From assembly GCA_004134985.1 (NCBI GenBank), contig REGQ01000005.1:124001-188000 (forward strand): a stretch of DNA of 64,000 bases. The letters are read 5' to 3'. Below the pieces are notes generated by a model that was not told the DNA's origin, searched no databases, and worked only from the letters and a program-made list of their open reading frames with translations. This document shows positions 1-8,896 of the stretch, piece after piece; position 1 is the stretch's first letter; each line of letters opens with the position of its first letter. Source of the stretch: Paenibacillaceae bacterium (GTDB lineage Bacteria > Bacillota > Bacilli > Paenibacillales > Paenibacillaceae). Position numbers and translations under genes: made by a program.

Positions 1-1119
1 ATTGTATACCGTATCATCCGCATTCAGTTTTTCCCCGTAACGCAATTGTACGGTTGTCCCCGCCTGACCTTGAACCCGAAATTCAACCCATCCGACGATA
101 TTGATGCCAAAATCTGCGATGTACCGGCCGGTATCCACTTGACGGATGCTTACGGGCTGAACGGTTTCAACAATTTGAATCGGCGGGATGAGTTGGGACT
201 GCAGCTTCCCCTTGGGCGGGGAGGTCAGCACTGCCGCAGACCAATCGGCATCGTTGTAATCTGCAGAGGTCCAGCCTTTCTTCTCCAGCCTGGCATCATA
301 AACTTCGCCGCTATACAATGAATTTCTTAACCTTGGTCCGAGTGTCCAAGTCCAGGTCTCGTCACTTGCAACCGAAAGGCTTGATCCGTCCTCAAACAGG
401 ATATTTACCTGAATGAGCAGCTTGGGCTCGCTATTCCAGGCGGCTTGTTCCCAATTCCAGACATTAGCGGTTTTGAGTGCGTAAAATCCCCGCCCCAGTT
501 CCACACCGAAGCAATTGCTTCCCTCACGCAAGTCTGAAGTAATATCATGGGTTACATAGAAGACGCGCTGATCGTAATTTGTAAATCCCGGGTCCAGGAC
601 GTTGTTGCCGATTTTTGCGCCATTAATCGTTAATTCATAATAGCCCAGTCCGCAAATGTAGGCTCGAGCCGAAGCGACGGTCTTGTCTACTTGTACAGTT
701 GTTCGCAGCAGAGGCGCGGCAGCTTCGCTGTCCGTTTGAACCGGGGCTCCTCCAATCCATTGGCCTTGCCACTCGGACTCATGCAATAGCCCCATTTCCC
801 ACCAGCTAGGTTCGCTCCAATTGCTCGGGGAGTCGCTACCATCCCAAATTCGAACTTTCCAATAGTAACGTTGTCCGGATACAAGCGCATTCCCTGCGTA
901 TTGAACAGAAAAAGTTTGACCGGAATTGATTTTTCCTGTATCCCAAGTCTCGCCATGATCAGCGGACAGGGATTCCTGATGGGCGGAAACGAGAATTTGG
1001 TAAGATGTTTGTCTGGTGCCGCGCTTTTCGCTTTCCAATCGCCAGCTTAATCTTGGCTGCAGCGTTTCGATGCCAAGCGGTGTGAATGTATACTCCGTTT
1101 TCAGTTCTGAAAGCTTCAT
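1..1119 (-). CDS. Alpha-L-rhamnosidase, GH78 family (N-terminal part; gene runs off the window)
   Basis: The 373 codons present read in one frame from ATG at 1119 to the window edge. The start is preceded by a GGAGGG ribosome binding site. The N-terminus (MKLSELKTEYTFTPLGIET) followed by a fibronectin-like domain with PRLSWRLES and YYWKVRIWD, then a jelly-roll domain with LRTTVQVDK, YICGLGYYEL and DPGFTNYDQRV, is the usual order in bacterial GH78 rhamnosidases. The catalytic (alpha/alpha)6 barrel lies outside the window. No signal peptide is visible, so a cytoplasmic enzyme acting on imported rhamnosides is likely. It is divergent from the AraC regulator at 1233, which probably controls it. 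A TATAAT -10 box for this gene lies at 1152-1157 on the minus strand, without a clear -35. Confidence 0.88.
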   Translation of the reverse strand, partial: MKLSELKTEYTFTPLGIETLQPRLSWRLESEKRGTRQTSYQILVSAHQESLSADHGETWDTGKINSGQTFSVQYAGNALVSGQRYYWKVRIWDGSDSPSNWSEPSWWEMGLLHESEWQGQWIGGAPVQTDSEAAAPLLRTTVQVDKTVASARAYICGLGYYELTINGAKIGNNVLDPGFTNYDQRVFYVTHDITSDLREGSNCFGVELGRGFYALKTANVWNWEQAAWNSEPKLLIQVNILFEDGSSLSVASDETWTWTLGPRLRNSLYSGEVYDARLEKKGWTSADYNDADWSAAVLTSPPKGKLQSQLIPPIQIVETVQPVSIRQVDTGRYIADFGINIVGWVEFRVQGQAGTTVQLRYGEKLNADDTVYN

Positions 1120-1182
1120 TGGGCTTCCCTCCGATTACTATTTTCATGTTAATTATACCTTCCCTCAAGGTGCAAAAAAGAG

Positions 1183-1211
1183 TTGAAGATGCCAAAATAG
1201 GGGGGTATACT
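1183..1211 (+). promoter_or_regulatory. Sigma-A-type promoter for the AraC gene
   Basis: TTGAAG at 1183-1188 and TATACT at 1206-1211 are separated by 17 bp. The expected transcript start (about 1217-1218) falls at the edge of the AAAGGAG ribosome binding site, so the leader would be only about 15 nt. The divergent rhamnosidase -10 box lies at 1152-1157, so both promoters share roughly 60 bp. Confidence 0.5.
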
Positions 1212-1232
1212 GCCTTAAAGGAGATGTGGCCA

Positions 1233-2141
1233 ATGAGAAGAACCGTGGAGGTAACGCCAGCCAAACTTTTCATCGATGATGAGTTGCCTTATTGCGTCAA
1301 CCGAATTACGGAATCCTATACATTGCACATGCATGAGCATGAATTTACGGAGATTTGCTATGTTGCAGAGGGAAAAGGAACGCATTACATCGGGGAAGAG
1401 ACGTTCTCGGTAGAACCGGGAGAATTGTTTATTTTGCCGCTGGGCACCACGCACGTCTTCCGTCCGCGCTCGACTGATCCCGAGTACCCTTTGGTTGTCT
1501 ACAACTTTATATTTCTAGCGGCCCGGGTAGCCGAAGCGTTGCGGAGCTTCCCAGGGTTTGAAAGCCTTGCAAAGGCACGGTGTCTCCTGAACCTTGTCCC
1601 TGGCACACCGTCCTGGATGAGAATACGGGATGCCTCCGGGGCATTCCATACGCTGTTCGTTCAGGCGTATCAGGAGTTTCGCCAACGGAAGACCGGTTTT
1701 GCTCCCCGCATGCACAGCTTGTTCGTTATCCTTACAACAGAGTTGGAACGAAGACTGGATGAAATGGAGAATGATGTCTCGACGGCGACGGATCGAATAC
1801 TTGGGGCGTCAATTTCTTATATTCATGAAAATTACACTGCCCCAATCGCCGTCAGTCAGGCTGCAGATGCAGCGGGTCTAAGCGAGCGTCATTTCCATCG
1901 CATGTTCGACAAGGTAATGGGAGTTACATTCACTTGCTATGTTCAGAATCTGAGAATCGAGCGCAGTTGCGAACTGCTTACAACAACCCGATTGTCTGTG
2001 TCGGAGATTGCAGAAAGCATCGGTTATCAGGACAGGGGCTTCTTTGTCAAACTGTTCAAGAAGAAGACCGGCCATACACCCCGATCTTATCGGAACAGCC
2101 ATTCCAGCGCTTCAATGCCGCGTGTTATGGAGTATGGATAA
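1233..2141 (+). CDS. AraC family transcriptional regulator (cupin sensor plus AraC HTH)
   Basis: 302 residues from ATG 1233, chosen because AAAGGAG at 1217-1223 sits nine bases upstream; longer readings have no binding site. The N-terminal half is a cupin-like sensor domain with a His cluster (HMHEHEF, residues 32-38) and the turn motif VEPGELFILPLGTTHVF. The C-terminal about 100 residues form a double helix-turn-helix of the AraC type: SQAADAAGLSERHFHRMF, then VSEIAESIGYQDRGFFVKLFKKKTG in the second motif. This arrangement is typical of sugar-responsive activators such as RhaS/MelR-like proteins. Divergence from the GH78 gene suggests it senses rhamnose or a rhamnoside; that is inference from position. 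Its 3' end overlaps the convergent binding-protein gene by 17 bp. Confidence 0.9.
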   Translation: MRRTVEVTPAKLFIDDELPYCVNRITESYTLHMHEHEFTEICYVAEGKGTHYIGEETFSVEPGELFILPLGTTHVFRPRSTDPEYPLVVYNFIFLAARVAEALRSFPGFESLAKARCLLNLVPGTPSWMRIRDASGAFHTLFVQAYQEFRQRKTGFAPRMHSLFVILTTELERRLDEMENDVSTATDRILGASISYIHENYTAPIAVSQAADAAGLSERHFHRMFDKVMGVTFTCYVQNLRIERSCELLTTTRLSVSEIAESIGYQDRGFFVKLFKKKTGHTPRSYRNSHSSASMPRVMEYG

Positions 2142-3150
2142 AGTCTTGAATGTTGACCGCATTCTTCCTGCCGCCAAGCTGCTGTACTGCAGCCGCGATC
2201 TGCTCTTCCTGCCCCACAATGCTTGGGAGAAAAGGTGCGGTCCCATATGTTTTGCGCTCGAAGGAGGCGAGCCAGCCGGCATGGAGGATGCCGGTATGGT
2301 TGAATAGCAGCTCCGCAGCGTCATGGATTTCGGCACCGAGCCAATCATCGTATGCGCTGATTTCTCCAATCGCCAGTTCGAACAGCGCTTCCCTGTCGGC
2401 CATGCTCTCAGGCGTTGATATGTAAATATCGCGCTGTGCAGGCGAGAGAGTGCCGTCTGTGATGATGCGGATGCCGAGCGGTTCGATGCGGCTCAGCTCC
2501 GGCTCGCCAACGACCCAGGCATCCGCCTTGCGCGCAGCCAGCGTGTCTTCTGTGTCGGCAGGGGCGACCGCAACCGGCTTCACGTCCGTTGCTGTCAGAC
2601 CAGCCGATTCAAGCGCCAGCAGCAGCAGGAGGTGCTCATTCGAAAAAGGCGGATAGGCGACCCGTTTTCCTCGCAAATCGGCTGCCGTGAAAATATCGGA
2701 GTCGAGCGGCACTGCAATGGCATAGGCAGACGGGTTGGCCGGCTCCGCAGCAAGGTAAACAAGCGTCGCCGCTTCCCGGTGCAGAAAGGTGGGAACAGCG
2801 TCGCCGACCGCGCCGATATCGACGCGCCCTTCCTCAATGGCTCGCAGCAGCGAGGCATCGTCCTTGAAGGAGAGCCATTCCACAGCTGAGGATTGCTCCG
2901 GAGGCAATGTGGCGAGTTTTGCCTCCAGATCCCCGCGCGCCTTCAGGCCGATTAACGCGCTGTTGCCGCTGAAGCCCAGTTTCAGCTTTCCCGCTTCAAC
3001 CGGCTGCCGGACAACCTGCTGGTCCGCTCCATCGGGAGCTGCTGTACCGCTGCGGTCGCTGCAGCCTGCGATTGCGAGGAGCATCATTAGCAGTAGAAAT
3101 GCGAGCCATTGCTGTCTACACTGTAGTTTGTTCATTTCTGGCTTGCTCAT
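2125..3150 (-). CDS. ABC transporter substrate-binding lipoprotein, NMT1/SsuA-like (second of two)
   Basis: 341 residues, with a lipoprotein signal ending LAIAGC (lipid-anchored Cys30). The mature part resembles NMT1/SsuA-type periplasmic-binding-like folds: LGFSGNSALIGLKARGDLEAKL, then DIGAVGDAVPTFL and YIST. It starts by ATGA overlap with the upstream permease gene, so translation is coupled; a start five codons later is possible. It is the last gene of the ten-gene operon. Such proteins bind alkanesulfonates, taurine, nitrate or small aromatics; the substrate cannot be told from sequence. The residues differ considerably from the other binding protein at 3973, so the two probably recognise different ligands. 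The 3' end overlaps the convergent AraC gene by 17 bp. Confidence 0.82.
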   Translation of the reverse strand: MSKPEMNKLQCRQQWLAFLLLMMLLAIAGCSDRSGTAAPDGADQQVVRQPVEAGKLKLGFSGNSALIGLKARGDLEAKLATLPPEQSSAVEWLSFKDDASLLRAIEEGRVDIGAVGDAVPTFLHREAATLVYLAAEPANPSAYAIAVPLDSDIFTAADLRGKRVAYPPFSNEHLLLLLALESAGLTATDVKPVAVAPADTEDTLAARKADAWVVGEPELSRIEPLGIRIITDGTLSPAQRDIYISTPESMADREALFELAIGEISAYDDWLGAEIHDAAELLFNHTGILHAGWLASFERKTYGTAPFLPSIVGQEEQIAAAVQQLGGRKNAVNIQDFIHTP

Positions 3151-3929
3151 ACATTGTTGGACAGCCCTTTCCGCCAGCGGGTAAAGCGCGATTCAATGAG
3201 CGCCAGCACATAATTGAGCAGCAGTCCGAGTATGGCGAGCAGGATGATGCCGGCGTACATCGCGGGAATTTGAAAAATCTCCTGCGAGTTCAAGATGTAA
3301 AAGCCGAGTCCAGCCGACGATCCGATCATCTCCGCGGCGACGAGCGCTGTGATGCAGTAGGCACCGCCCAGCCGGATGCCGGTGAAGATGCTCGGGGCAG
3401 CAGCAGGGAGAATAACGCGAAAGAACAGGAACAGCTGTGATCCGCCCATTGACTTGGCAGAGTCGATCAGCAGTTTCTCGACATGCTTGACTCCGCTGAC
3501 CGTATTGAGCAGCACCGGCCAGAACGACGCCCAGAAAATAATCGCCGTCTTGGACGATTCGCCGATGCCAAGGAACAGAATAAAGACGGGAAACAGCGCG
3601 AATGCGGATACTTGCCGGGCCAATTGGAGCAATGGATCGAGAATAGTCTCCAACCGTTTGAACCAGCCAAGCAGCAAGCCGAGCAGCGTGCCTGACACAA
3701 TCGCGAGGAGCAGGCCGGACAAGGAGCGGCGCAAGCTTGCCGCTGCATGTGTCCACAGTTCGCCGTTCCCAACCAGCTTGCTGATCGCAATGGCCACATC
3801 GGACGGCGGGCTCAAATAGGCGGCATTCACGATGCCGAGCCGCGGCAGCAGCTCCCAGACAACGATGAACAAAATAATGGCGAGGCTACGGTCAACCGTT
3901 TTTTTCAACACACCGGCTTTCCATTTCAT
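3147..3929 (-). CDS. ABC transporter permease, SsuC/TauC-like
   Basis: 260 residues, about six membrane-spanning segments (first at 16-36, LAIILFIVVWELLPRLGI). The cytoplasmic loop GGSQLFLFFRVILPAAAPSI followed by FTGIRLGG is the EAA-type contact with the ATPase, and the pattern WELLPRLGIVNAAYLSPPSDV near the N-terminus is typical of SsuC/TauC/NrtB permeases. GAGGAGAG lies seven bases before the ATG. It works with the ATPase at 8897 and with one or both of the lipoproteins at 3973 and 2125. The only permease in the operon, it would form a homodimer. The 43-nt gap to the preceding binding-protein gene has no obvious terminator. Confidence 0.9.
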   Translation of the reverse strand: MKWKAGVLKKTVDRSLAIILFIVVWELLPRLGIVNAAYLSPPSDVAIAISKLVGNGELWTHAAASLRRSLSGLLLAIVSGTLLGLLLGWFKRLETILDPLLQLARQVSAFALFPVFILFLGIGESSKTAIIFWASFWPVLLNTVSGVKHVEKLLIDSAKSMGGSQLFLFFRVILPAAAPSIFTGIRLGGAYCITALVAAEMIGSSAGLGFYILNSQEIFQIPAMYAGIILLAILGLLLNYVLALIESRFTRWRKGLSNNV

Positions 3930-3972
3930 TGAACAACTCTCCTCTTTCCGCTAGAGTGACTTTTCTTTCTGC

Positions 3973-5064
3973 CTAACTCGCAGAATCGCGGCCGCCCTCG
4001 TTATGATCCGCTTGTGCGGTCGGTTCCGTCGCAAATGGATTGAATTCATTCGTGTAGACATCCTTGACAGTTACTTTCCCCTTCGGAATTTTATCGTAAT
4101 TTTCCAAAATGTCGATGTAGTACTGAATCGGGTCTTCCGTCACAATCAAATCATCAATATAGGCGAAGCGATCGACATACTTCACATCGACGCCTAATCT
4201 TTTTGCAATGATTTCCTTGGCTTCCTCTGGATTGTCATTGACCCAGTTGGCCGTTTTCGCAATTGCCGTCACGAAATCCTTGACCGCTTCGGGGTGCTCC
4301 CTGGCAAACTTTCCATTGACGCTGTAAGGCGCCATGCCGCCAAGTCCGCGGTCGAGATCATAGTCGCTCCACAGCTTGAGCAGCTTATCGTTGTATTCGG
4401 CCTTGCCAGAGAAGGGCGCATGGATAATGGCCAGATCAATCCCGCCTTGCTCAAGCGTTTGCTCTTGCTTGTCATCAGGTACGACCAGGAAATTGATTTT
4501 GCTTATATCGACGCCTTGTTCTTTGAACCACTTCTTCGAGACGAATTCGGCGCAGGCACCGAAGCTGTTAAACCCGATTGTCTTGCCTTCAAGATCCTTC
4601 GGCTCCTGGATGCTTTGGTCGTCACGCACAAAATATTTCATATGCGGCGCCTCCTGCAGCGTCTTGCCGCCTGCAGAGACAACTTTGATGTCCGCTCCGC
4701 TGGCGATTGCGGAAATGACGAGTGGAACCATCCGCGAGCCGAAATCGATATCGCCGGTGCCGATCAGCGGAATAATTTGCGGCGCAGCGACTTTGCCTAC
4801 GTATTTCGGCTTTGTAGTCGTTCCTTCGAAATAGCCGAGCTGATCGGCCAAATAAACAAGGTCAAAACCGGGGTTATTCGGGTATTTGAACTCAACGATC
4901 TTGCCCTCGGCGTCGGAGCTGCCTTTGGCGTTCCCGCCTTGGGACGCTGCTTCCTTGGAAACGCCATTCGAAGAACTTCCACAAGCGGTCAGTGCAACGG
5001 CCAGCGCCAATACGGCGCCAAGCTTGGCAGTACGTGCATGCCATCGGATTTGTTTGTTTTCCAT
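3973..5064 (-). CDS. ABC transporter substrate-binding lipoprotein, NMT1/SsuA-like (first of two)
   Basis: 363 residues with a lipobox ALTACG (Cys28). After a Ser/Gly-rich linker, the mature domain starts VEFKYPNNPGFDLVYLADQL and contains IPLIGTGDIDFGSRMVPLV and KDLEGKTIGFNSFGACAEFV, the pattern of the SsuA/TauA/NMT1 class (type II binding proteins with G-x-G-D-I-D-F in lobe one). It has its own strong binding site (AAAGGAGA) after a 53-nt AT-rich gap behind ycnI, which may raise its expression, as is usual for the binding component. It delivers substrate to the permease at 3147 and ATPase at 8897. The ligand is not identifiable; sulfonate-like compounds fit the family. Confidence 0.87.
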   Translation of the reverse strand: MENKQIRWHARTAKLGAVLALAVALTACGSSSNGVSKEAASQGGNAKGSSDAEGKIVEFKYPNNPGFDLVYLADQLGYFEGTTTKPKYVGKVAAPQIIPLIGTGDIDFGSRMVPLVISAIASGADIKVVSAGGKTLQEAPHMKYFVRDDQSIQEPKDLEGKTIGFNSFGACAEFVSKKWFKEQGVDISKINFLVVPDDKQEQTLEQGGIDLAIIHAPFSGKAEYNDKLLKLWSDYDLDRGLGGMAPYSVNGKFAREHPEAVKDFVTAIAKTANWVNDNPEEAKEIIAKRLGVDVKYVDRFAYIDDLIVTEDPIQYYIDILENYDKIPKGKVTVKDVYTNEFNPFATEPTAQADHNEGGRDSAS

Positions 5065-5117
5065 CGTCGGTTTATCTCCTTTTAAATTATTAACTATACT
5101 TATTGGTAAAGTTGGTT

Positions 5118-5777
5118 TTAAGTCAGCGCTTTAGCACGTCGCCGCAGTGAGATCGATAAGGCGATTATGCCTGCGATCAACGCCACAAGGGATACGTAAA
5201 AGGCGGGACCGCCAAGCAAACTAGTGACGCTGCTGTCGTTGCTGCCGCTGCTTCCTGACGATGTTGCGGCTGCATGATGCCCGGTGTCAGCCGCTTGATG
5301 GCCCGCTGCTCCCGTGCTGGAGGCAACCTTCGTCACGGATGCGGGCGTTTCCGCCTCCGCTCCGCCCGTCCATTCGACAATAGAGCCATCCGCATAGGTT
5401 TGCACTGCTTTCCAGACAAGCTCCTTGGCGTCATCCGCTACTTTTCCCTGAAGTTTGAATTCGCCAAATTCACCGTTAGCGAGTCCCGGACCGTCCGCTG
5501 TCCAGACGATCGATGATTTGTTGCCTTCTGCGTTGCTGCCAAATTCGTATTGCCATCCCGGCAGCGGCTGCACCCGGCTGATCGCTACGTCCTCGGGGAA
5601 TATCAGTTCCACCTTCGTCGTAGCCGATTCCTTCTCAGTCGGCACGCGGACCGTAAAGATTTCATAAGCGCCCTGGGTTGTCTCCGCAGGAGCGACCGTC
5701 ACATGCGCCGACGCCGTTCCCGTGAAGACCAGCAACAGCGTGAGAAACAGGGCGGTCCCAACCGAATATTTCGCCAA
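5118..5777 (-). CDS. ycnI: YcnI-type copper-binding protein (DUF1775)
   Basis: 219 residues. A signal peptide (residues 1-24, ending GTASA) precedes HVTVAPAET, so signal cleavage would leave His25 at the mature N-terminus, as in B. subtilis YcnI, where the terminal His and a Trp bind copper. The DUF1775 core continues through FTVRVPTEKESATTKVELIF, PGWQYEF, SIVWTADG and SIVEWTGG. A His/Ser-rich linker (residues 155-180, with GHQAADTGHHAA) leads to one C-terminal membrane helix at about 190-210 and a basic tail, so it is an extracytoplasmic, membrane-anchored protein. It lies 13 bp after ycnJ, the usual partner. In B. subtilis ycnJ is a copper-limitation gene. The position inside a sulfonate-like transport operon is unusual. 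Confidence 0.9.
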   Translation of the reverse strand: MAKYSVGTALFLTLLLVFTGTASAHVTVAPAETTQGAYEIFTVRVPTEKESATTKVELIFPEDVAISRVQPLPGWQYEFGSNAEGNKSSIVWTADGPGLANGEFGEFKLQGKVADDAKELVWKAVQTYADGSIVEWTGGAEAETPASVTKVASSTGAAGHQAADTGHHAAATSSGSSGSNDSSVTSLLGGPAFYVSLVALIAGIIALSISLRRRAKALT

Positions 5778-5790
5778 GCGGATCTCCTCC

Positions 5791-7452
5791 TTATTTTTTG
5801 TTGTCGCTGTAAAAGGTTTTAACTGTCACATATTCATTGAGCTTCCCGCTAAGCACGCGCACCTCAAGTTTCCATCTCCCTGGAAGCGACAGATAGTTCC
5901 CTTCCGCACTGTAATTATAATCGTACAAGCTAAGCGGACTTCCGTTCGTCTGCACAAGCTTGAGCGGTACGTCGATCGCGGCAATATCCGGGTGATCGAT
6001 CGATTGCAGCTTTAAGGTGACGTTCCGTGGCCCGCCTTCTCCTTCCTTTGCAGCGCCGCCGCCTACGGATACATTGAACTGATTGACTTCGCCCGCTTTG
6101 TTAGGTGTAATAACAGCCGCGATATGCACGCTCTTCACATTCTCATGCCAGAACAGCGGGCCGGTCGCAGCAAGCGGATTTAAATACGTGAGAACAGCGG
6201 TGATGGCGACAATAATCGCATACAAAGCAAAATCGAACAGCAGCCAAGGGGAGCGGGGCTTCAATCGCTTCTGTCGTAGCGAGCGGCGAAGGGCCGAGCC
6301 GACAATGATCACGAGCAGCACCGCTGCAGCTTTGGCAAGCATCAGCCTGCCCCATTGCGAATCCAGCAAGCGGTGGAAACCATTCGTATACAATGCGGCG
6401 GCAGCGAGTCCGCTGACGGCAAGCAGGGCGATGGCGCTTAACGCCGCTCGTGACAGCAGCAGGGCAGGGGGGGCGGCACCTGCTGCTCCAGGTTCGGCAA
6501 GCCGCTTCGTGCCGATGATTGCAAAGGCGAGCAGTACGCCTGACCACAGGCTGGCCGCCGCCAAATGCACAATGTCCAGCACATAGGTAATTGCCGGTAT
6601 AGCAAATCCCATCGCATGCCCGTTCAAGCCTTTCGCCGCGAACAGGAGTATGATCCAGGCCGCGTCTATGGCCCGCCATTTCCCGAGAATCAGCAAGCCG
6701 ATCACAGCGGTGGGAAGGGCAATGGCATAAGATACTCCGATCGAAGTGCCAAGCAAAATGCTCCAATCATCCGTCAAGGCCAGGCCTTCGCTTAATTTGC
6801 CGAAATCGTTCCAGGCCAGCAACACCAAGGCAACCAGATGGAATGCCAGCAGCGCTTTGCCGACAATGCTATACCGCTTCAGGTTAACGCGGGCAATGTC
6901 TGGAGCATATACCCGCAGGCTGAACCAGCCGGTTGCAGTCAGCAAGCCTAAATAATATAGGCCGCGTGTAATCCAGTAAGGCATGTTTTTGCCGATATCA
7001 TGCTCCTCGTGCAGGCGGGAAGCCGAGGCATAGCCAAGCTGGCTATCAGCAGCAGCGCCTATTGTAAATACGTAGGAAGCCCGGATCGGGTGGCCGTCGG
7101 CCGACAGCAGCCGATAAGTGATCGTATAGCTGCCGTCTTCCAGCGGCGGGAGCGCGAGTCTCATCGTATTACGGGAAGCATCCAAAGCAGCGGGTCCTTT
7201 AGCGGCAGGCATCCCTTTGCGGTCGTAGATTTGGACGGCGAAGCCTTTGTTCTCCAAGCGTTCGTTGAAGGTCAGCACGATTTCCTGCGGAGCCGTCTCG
7301 AGGCGGCTGTCTGGTGCCGGGAAAGCATCGGTTAGCGAAGAGTGTGCCGAGCCCGTACCGACCGGCCATATGACAAGCAAAGCGAACGCGATTGCGGCCA
7401 ATGCCAATGCAGGACAGCGGAGCGCCAGCTTCCGCAAGATACTGCCGTTCAT
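5791..7452 (-). CDS. ycnJ: YcnJ-type copper import protein (CopC-CopD fusion)
   Basis: 553 residues. Signal peptide to about residue 36 (TGSAHSSL), giving a mature N-terminus with His37. Residues 37-135 are a CopC domain (FPAPDSRLETAPQEIVLTF; then SYTITYRLLSADGHPI). From about 155 to 440 lie eight or so membrane helices of the CopD family. The last 100 residues form an extracytoplasmic beta domain. YcnJ of B. subtilis has this same CopC-CopD-beta layout and is needed for growth under copper limitation. The start overlaps the end of the monooxygenase gene (ATGA), so it is translationally coupled to a redox enzyme gene rather than standing alone. No YcnK-type regulator gene is present nearby. 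Confidence 0.9.
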   Translation of the reverse strand: MNGSILRKLALRCPALALAAIAFALLVIWPVGTGSAHSSLTDAFPAPDSRLETAPQEIVLTFNERLENKGFAVQIYDRKGMPAAKGPAALDASRNTMRLALPPLEDGSYTITYRLLSADGHPIRASYVFTIGAAADSQLGYASASRLHEEHDIGKNMPYWITRGLYYLGLLTATGWFSLRVYAPDIARVNLKRYSIVGKALLAFHLVALVLLAWNDFGKLSEGLALTDDWSILLGTSIGVSYAIALPTAVIGLLILGKWRAIDAAWIILLFAAKGLNGHAMGFAIPAITYVLDIVHLAAASLWSGVLLAFAIIGTKRLAEPGAAGAAPPALLLSRAALSAIALLAVSGLAAAALYTNGFHRLLDSQWGRLMLAKAAAVLLVIIVGSALRRSLRQKRLKPRSPWLLFDFALYAIIVAITAVLTYLNPLAATGPLFWHENVKSVHIAAVITPNKAGEVNQFNVSVGGGAAKEGEGGPRNVTLKLQSIDHPDIAAIDVPLKLVQTNGSPLSLYDYNYSAEGNYLSLPGRWKLEVRVLSGKLNEYVTVKTFYSDNKK

Positions 7453-8873
7453 ACCGTCCTGCTCGCCACCCGATCAAGCAGAGGCTGCTTGTCATATTCG
7501 ACATACTGACCCGCATAGGTGCGAACCGGATCGCCGGCGTAAAATCTTTCGTACAGCTCATGCCTGGCGCCAAGGCGGCTTCCTGCGAGCTCCCAGCTTA
7601 ATTTCAACAGCTTAACCCGCTCCTCGGCGTCACGGTCTGCACCCCTGTAAACCTTTCGCAAATGCGGCCCCAACTCGCCATCCAGCTCGGCAATGGTCGA
7701 GGGGACTTGCAGCATGCCGGCGCCAGAGAGCTCCTGCAGCACTTCGAGCGCCCGCGGATAATAGCGGTTGCCCAAGTTTTTTGCTGTAATGATCGGCTGC
7801 AGCGCAGGCTCCCATACACCGAGCGGATGCAAAGCTGCCTGATGCTCGGAGGAGAGCAGCAGCGCTTTGACCGACTCCAGCTGGAAGAAGAGCTCGGCCA
7901 GCTTCTCCTGGACATGCGCGAACCGAGTAATGCCGATTGAAGCGGCTAGTTCACTTCCGACCGCCGCGGTGAACTCCAGCTTGCTCGCGAGGCGTACGAT
8001 ATTCTCGTGCAGGCTGAGCGCGCCCACCATCCGGTCGGAGCGGATTTTCCAGATCGCCTCCGGATCATCTTTCACGAATACGCGCTCCCATGGGATGAGG
8101 GCGTCATCAAAGATAAGAACAGCGTCCATCTCATCGTAATGTGCGCTTAGCGGATGATCGCTCTCCCGATCGGAGGCAAAGGATTCACGGCAAATGAGAT
8201 GGACGCCGGGATGGCTGGCGGCAATCGCGAACATGACGGCGTAACGCTGCTCGTCGCCCGTCTTCTTGCTGTGCGGCGAGACGACGATCTCATCCATGTA
8301 AGGAGCGCCGGTCGCAATCATTTTGGCGCCGCGGACGATAATGCCCTCTTCATTCTCGCTCACAATTCGCAGTGCCGTGTACAAATCGCCAAGCTCATGA
8401 GCGAGCTTTGTCCGGTCAATCTGCGGGTCATGGCCGGCTGCCGTAACAAGCAGATCATTGTCCCGAACGTAGGTGTAATAGTCAGCAATTTTTTGCGGAA
8501 AGTACGGTTGTTCCTGCTTGATCAGATCACGGGCGATATACCAGCCGGTCAGCTGGGAACGGTAAAAGCCGCCGACACGGCTCATCACGCCAAAGGTCGC
8601 ATCCGACCATATTTTGAGCGCCTTGCTGCGCCGGAACAAATCGTCCTGTGTTTTTGGAATAAGATAAGCCATATTTGCCTTGACCCCGGTATCGGTTCTG
8701 AACGTCAGCTCTGCTTCGGTATTCGGATCATCCTGCAAATCCATCAGCGTTGCTACCGAGCGAACAGTTCCTTTAAATGCCGGATGAGTACGAATATCGG
8801 TCACAACACTGCCATCCAGCCAGACGTTTCGGCCGTCGTTCAGCCGGTTCAAATAGTTCGTGCCTGCTCCCAT
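7449..8873 (-). CDS. 4-hydroxyphenylacetate 3-hydroxylase (HpaB) family flavin-dependent monooxygenase
   Basis: 474 residues, near the usual HpaB length. It has the HpaB N-terminal domain (LNDGRNVWLDGSVV; HPAFKGTVRSVATLMDLQDD) and the middle/C-terminal acyl-CoA-dehydrogenase-like fold (IIVRGAKMIATGAPYMDEIV; ICRESFASD; DAVLIFDDALIPWERVFV; TAKNLGNRYYPRALEVLQELSGAG). These enzymes hydroxylate substrates with reduced flavin delivered by a separate reductase; no HpaC-like reductase gene is seen here. The family is broader than phenol hydroxylases, so the true substrate may be the compound brought in by the linked ABC transporter. It lies 23 bp after the ATPase gene and its stop overlaps the ycnJ start. 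A GGGAG binding site lies about eleven bases before the ATG. Confidence 0.87.
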   Translation of the reverse strand: MGAGTNYLNRLNDGRNVWLDGSVVTDIRTHPAFKGTVRSVATLMDLQDDPNTEAELTFRTDTGVKANMAYLIPKTQDDLFRRSKALKIWSDATFGVMSRVGGFYRSQLTGWYIARDLIKQEQPYFPQKIADYYTYVRDNDLLVTAAGHDPQIDRTKLAHELGDLYTALRIVSENEEGIIVRGAKMIATGAPYMDEIVVSPHSKKTGDEQRYAVMFAIAASHPGVHLICRESFASDRESDHPLSAHYDEMDAVLIFDDALIPWERVFVKDDPEAIWKIRSDRMVGALSLHENIVRLASKLEFTAAVGSELAASIGITRFAHVQEKLAELFFQLESVKALLLSSEHQAALHPLGVWEPALQPIITAKNLGNRYYPRALEVLQELSGAGMLQVPSTIAELDGELGPHLRKVYRGADRDAEERVKLLKLSWELAGSRLGARHELYERFYAGDPVRTYAGQYVEYDKQPLLDRVASRTV

Positions 8874-8896
8874 GATGCATTTGCTCCCTTCATTCG

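Noticed and set aside
4294-5085. 263-codon plus-strand open frame
   Set aside because: It lies antisense to the substrate-binding lipoprotein, which has a clear signal peptide and fold.
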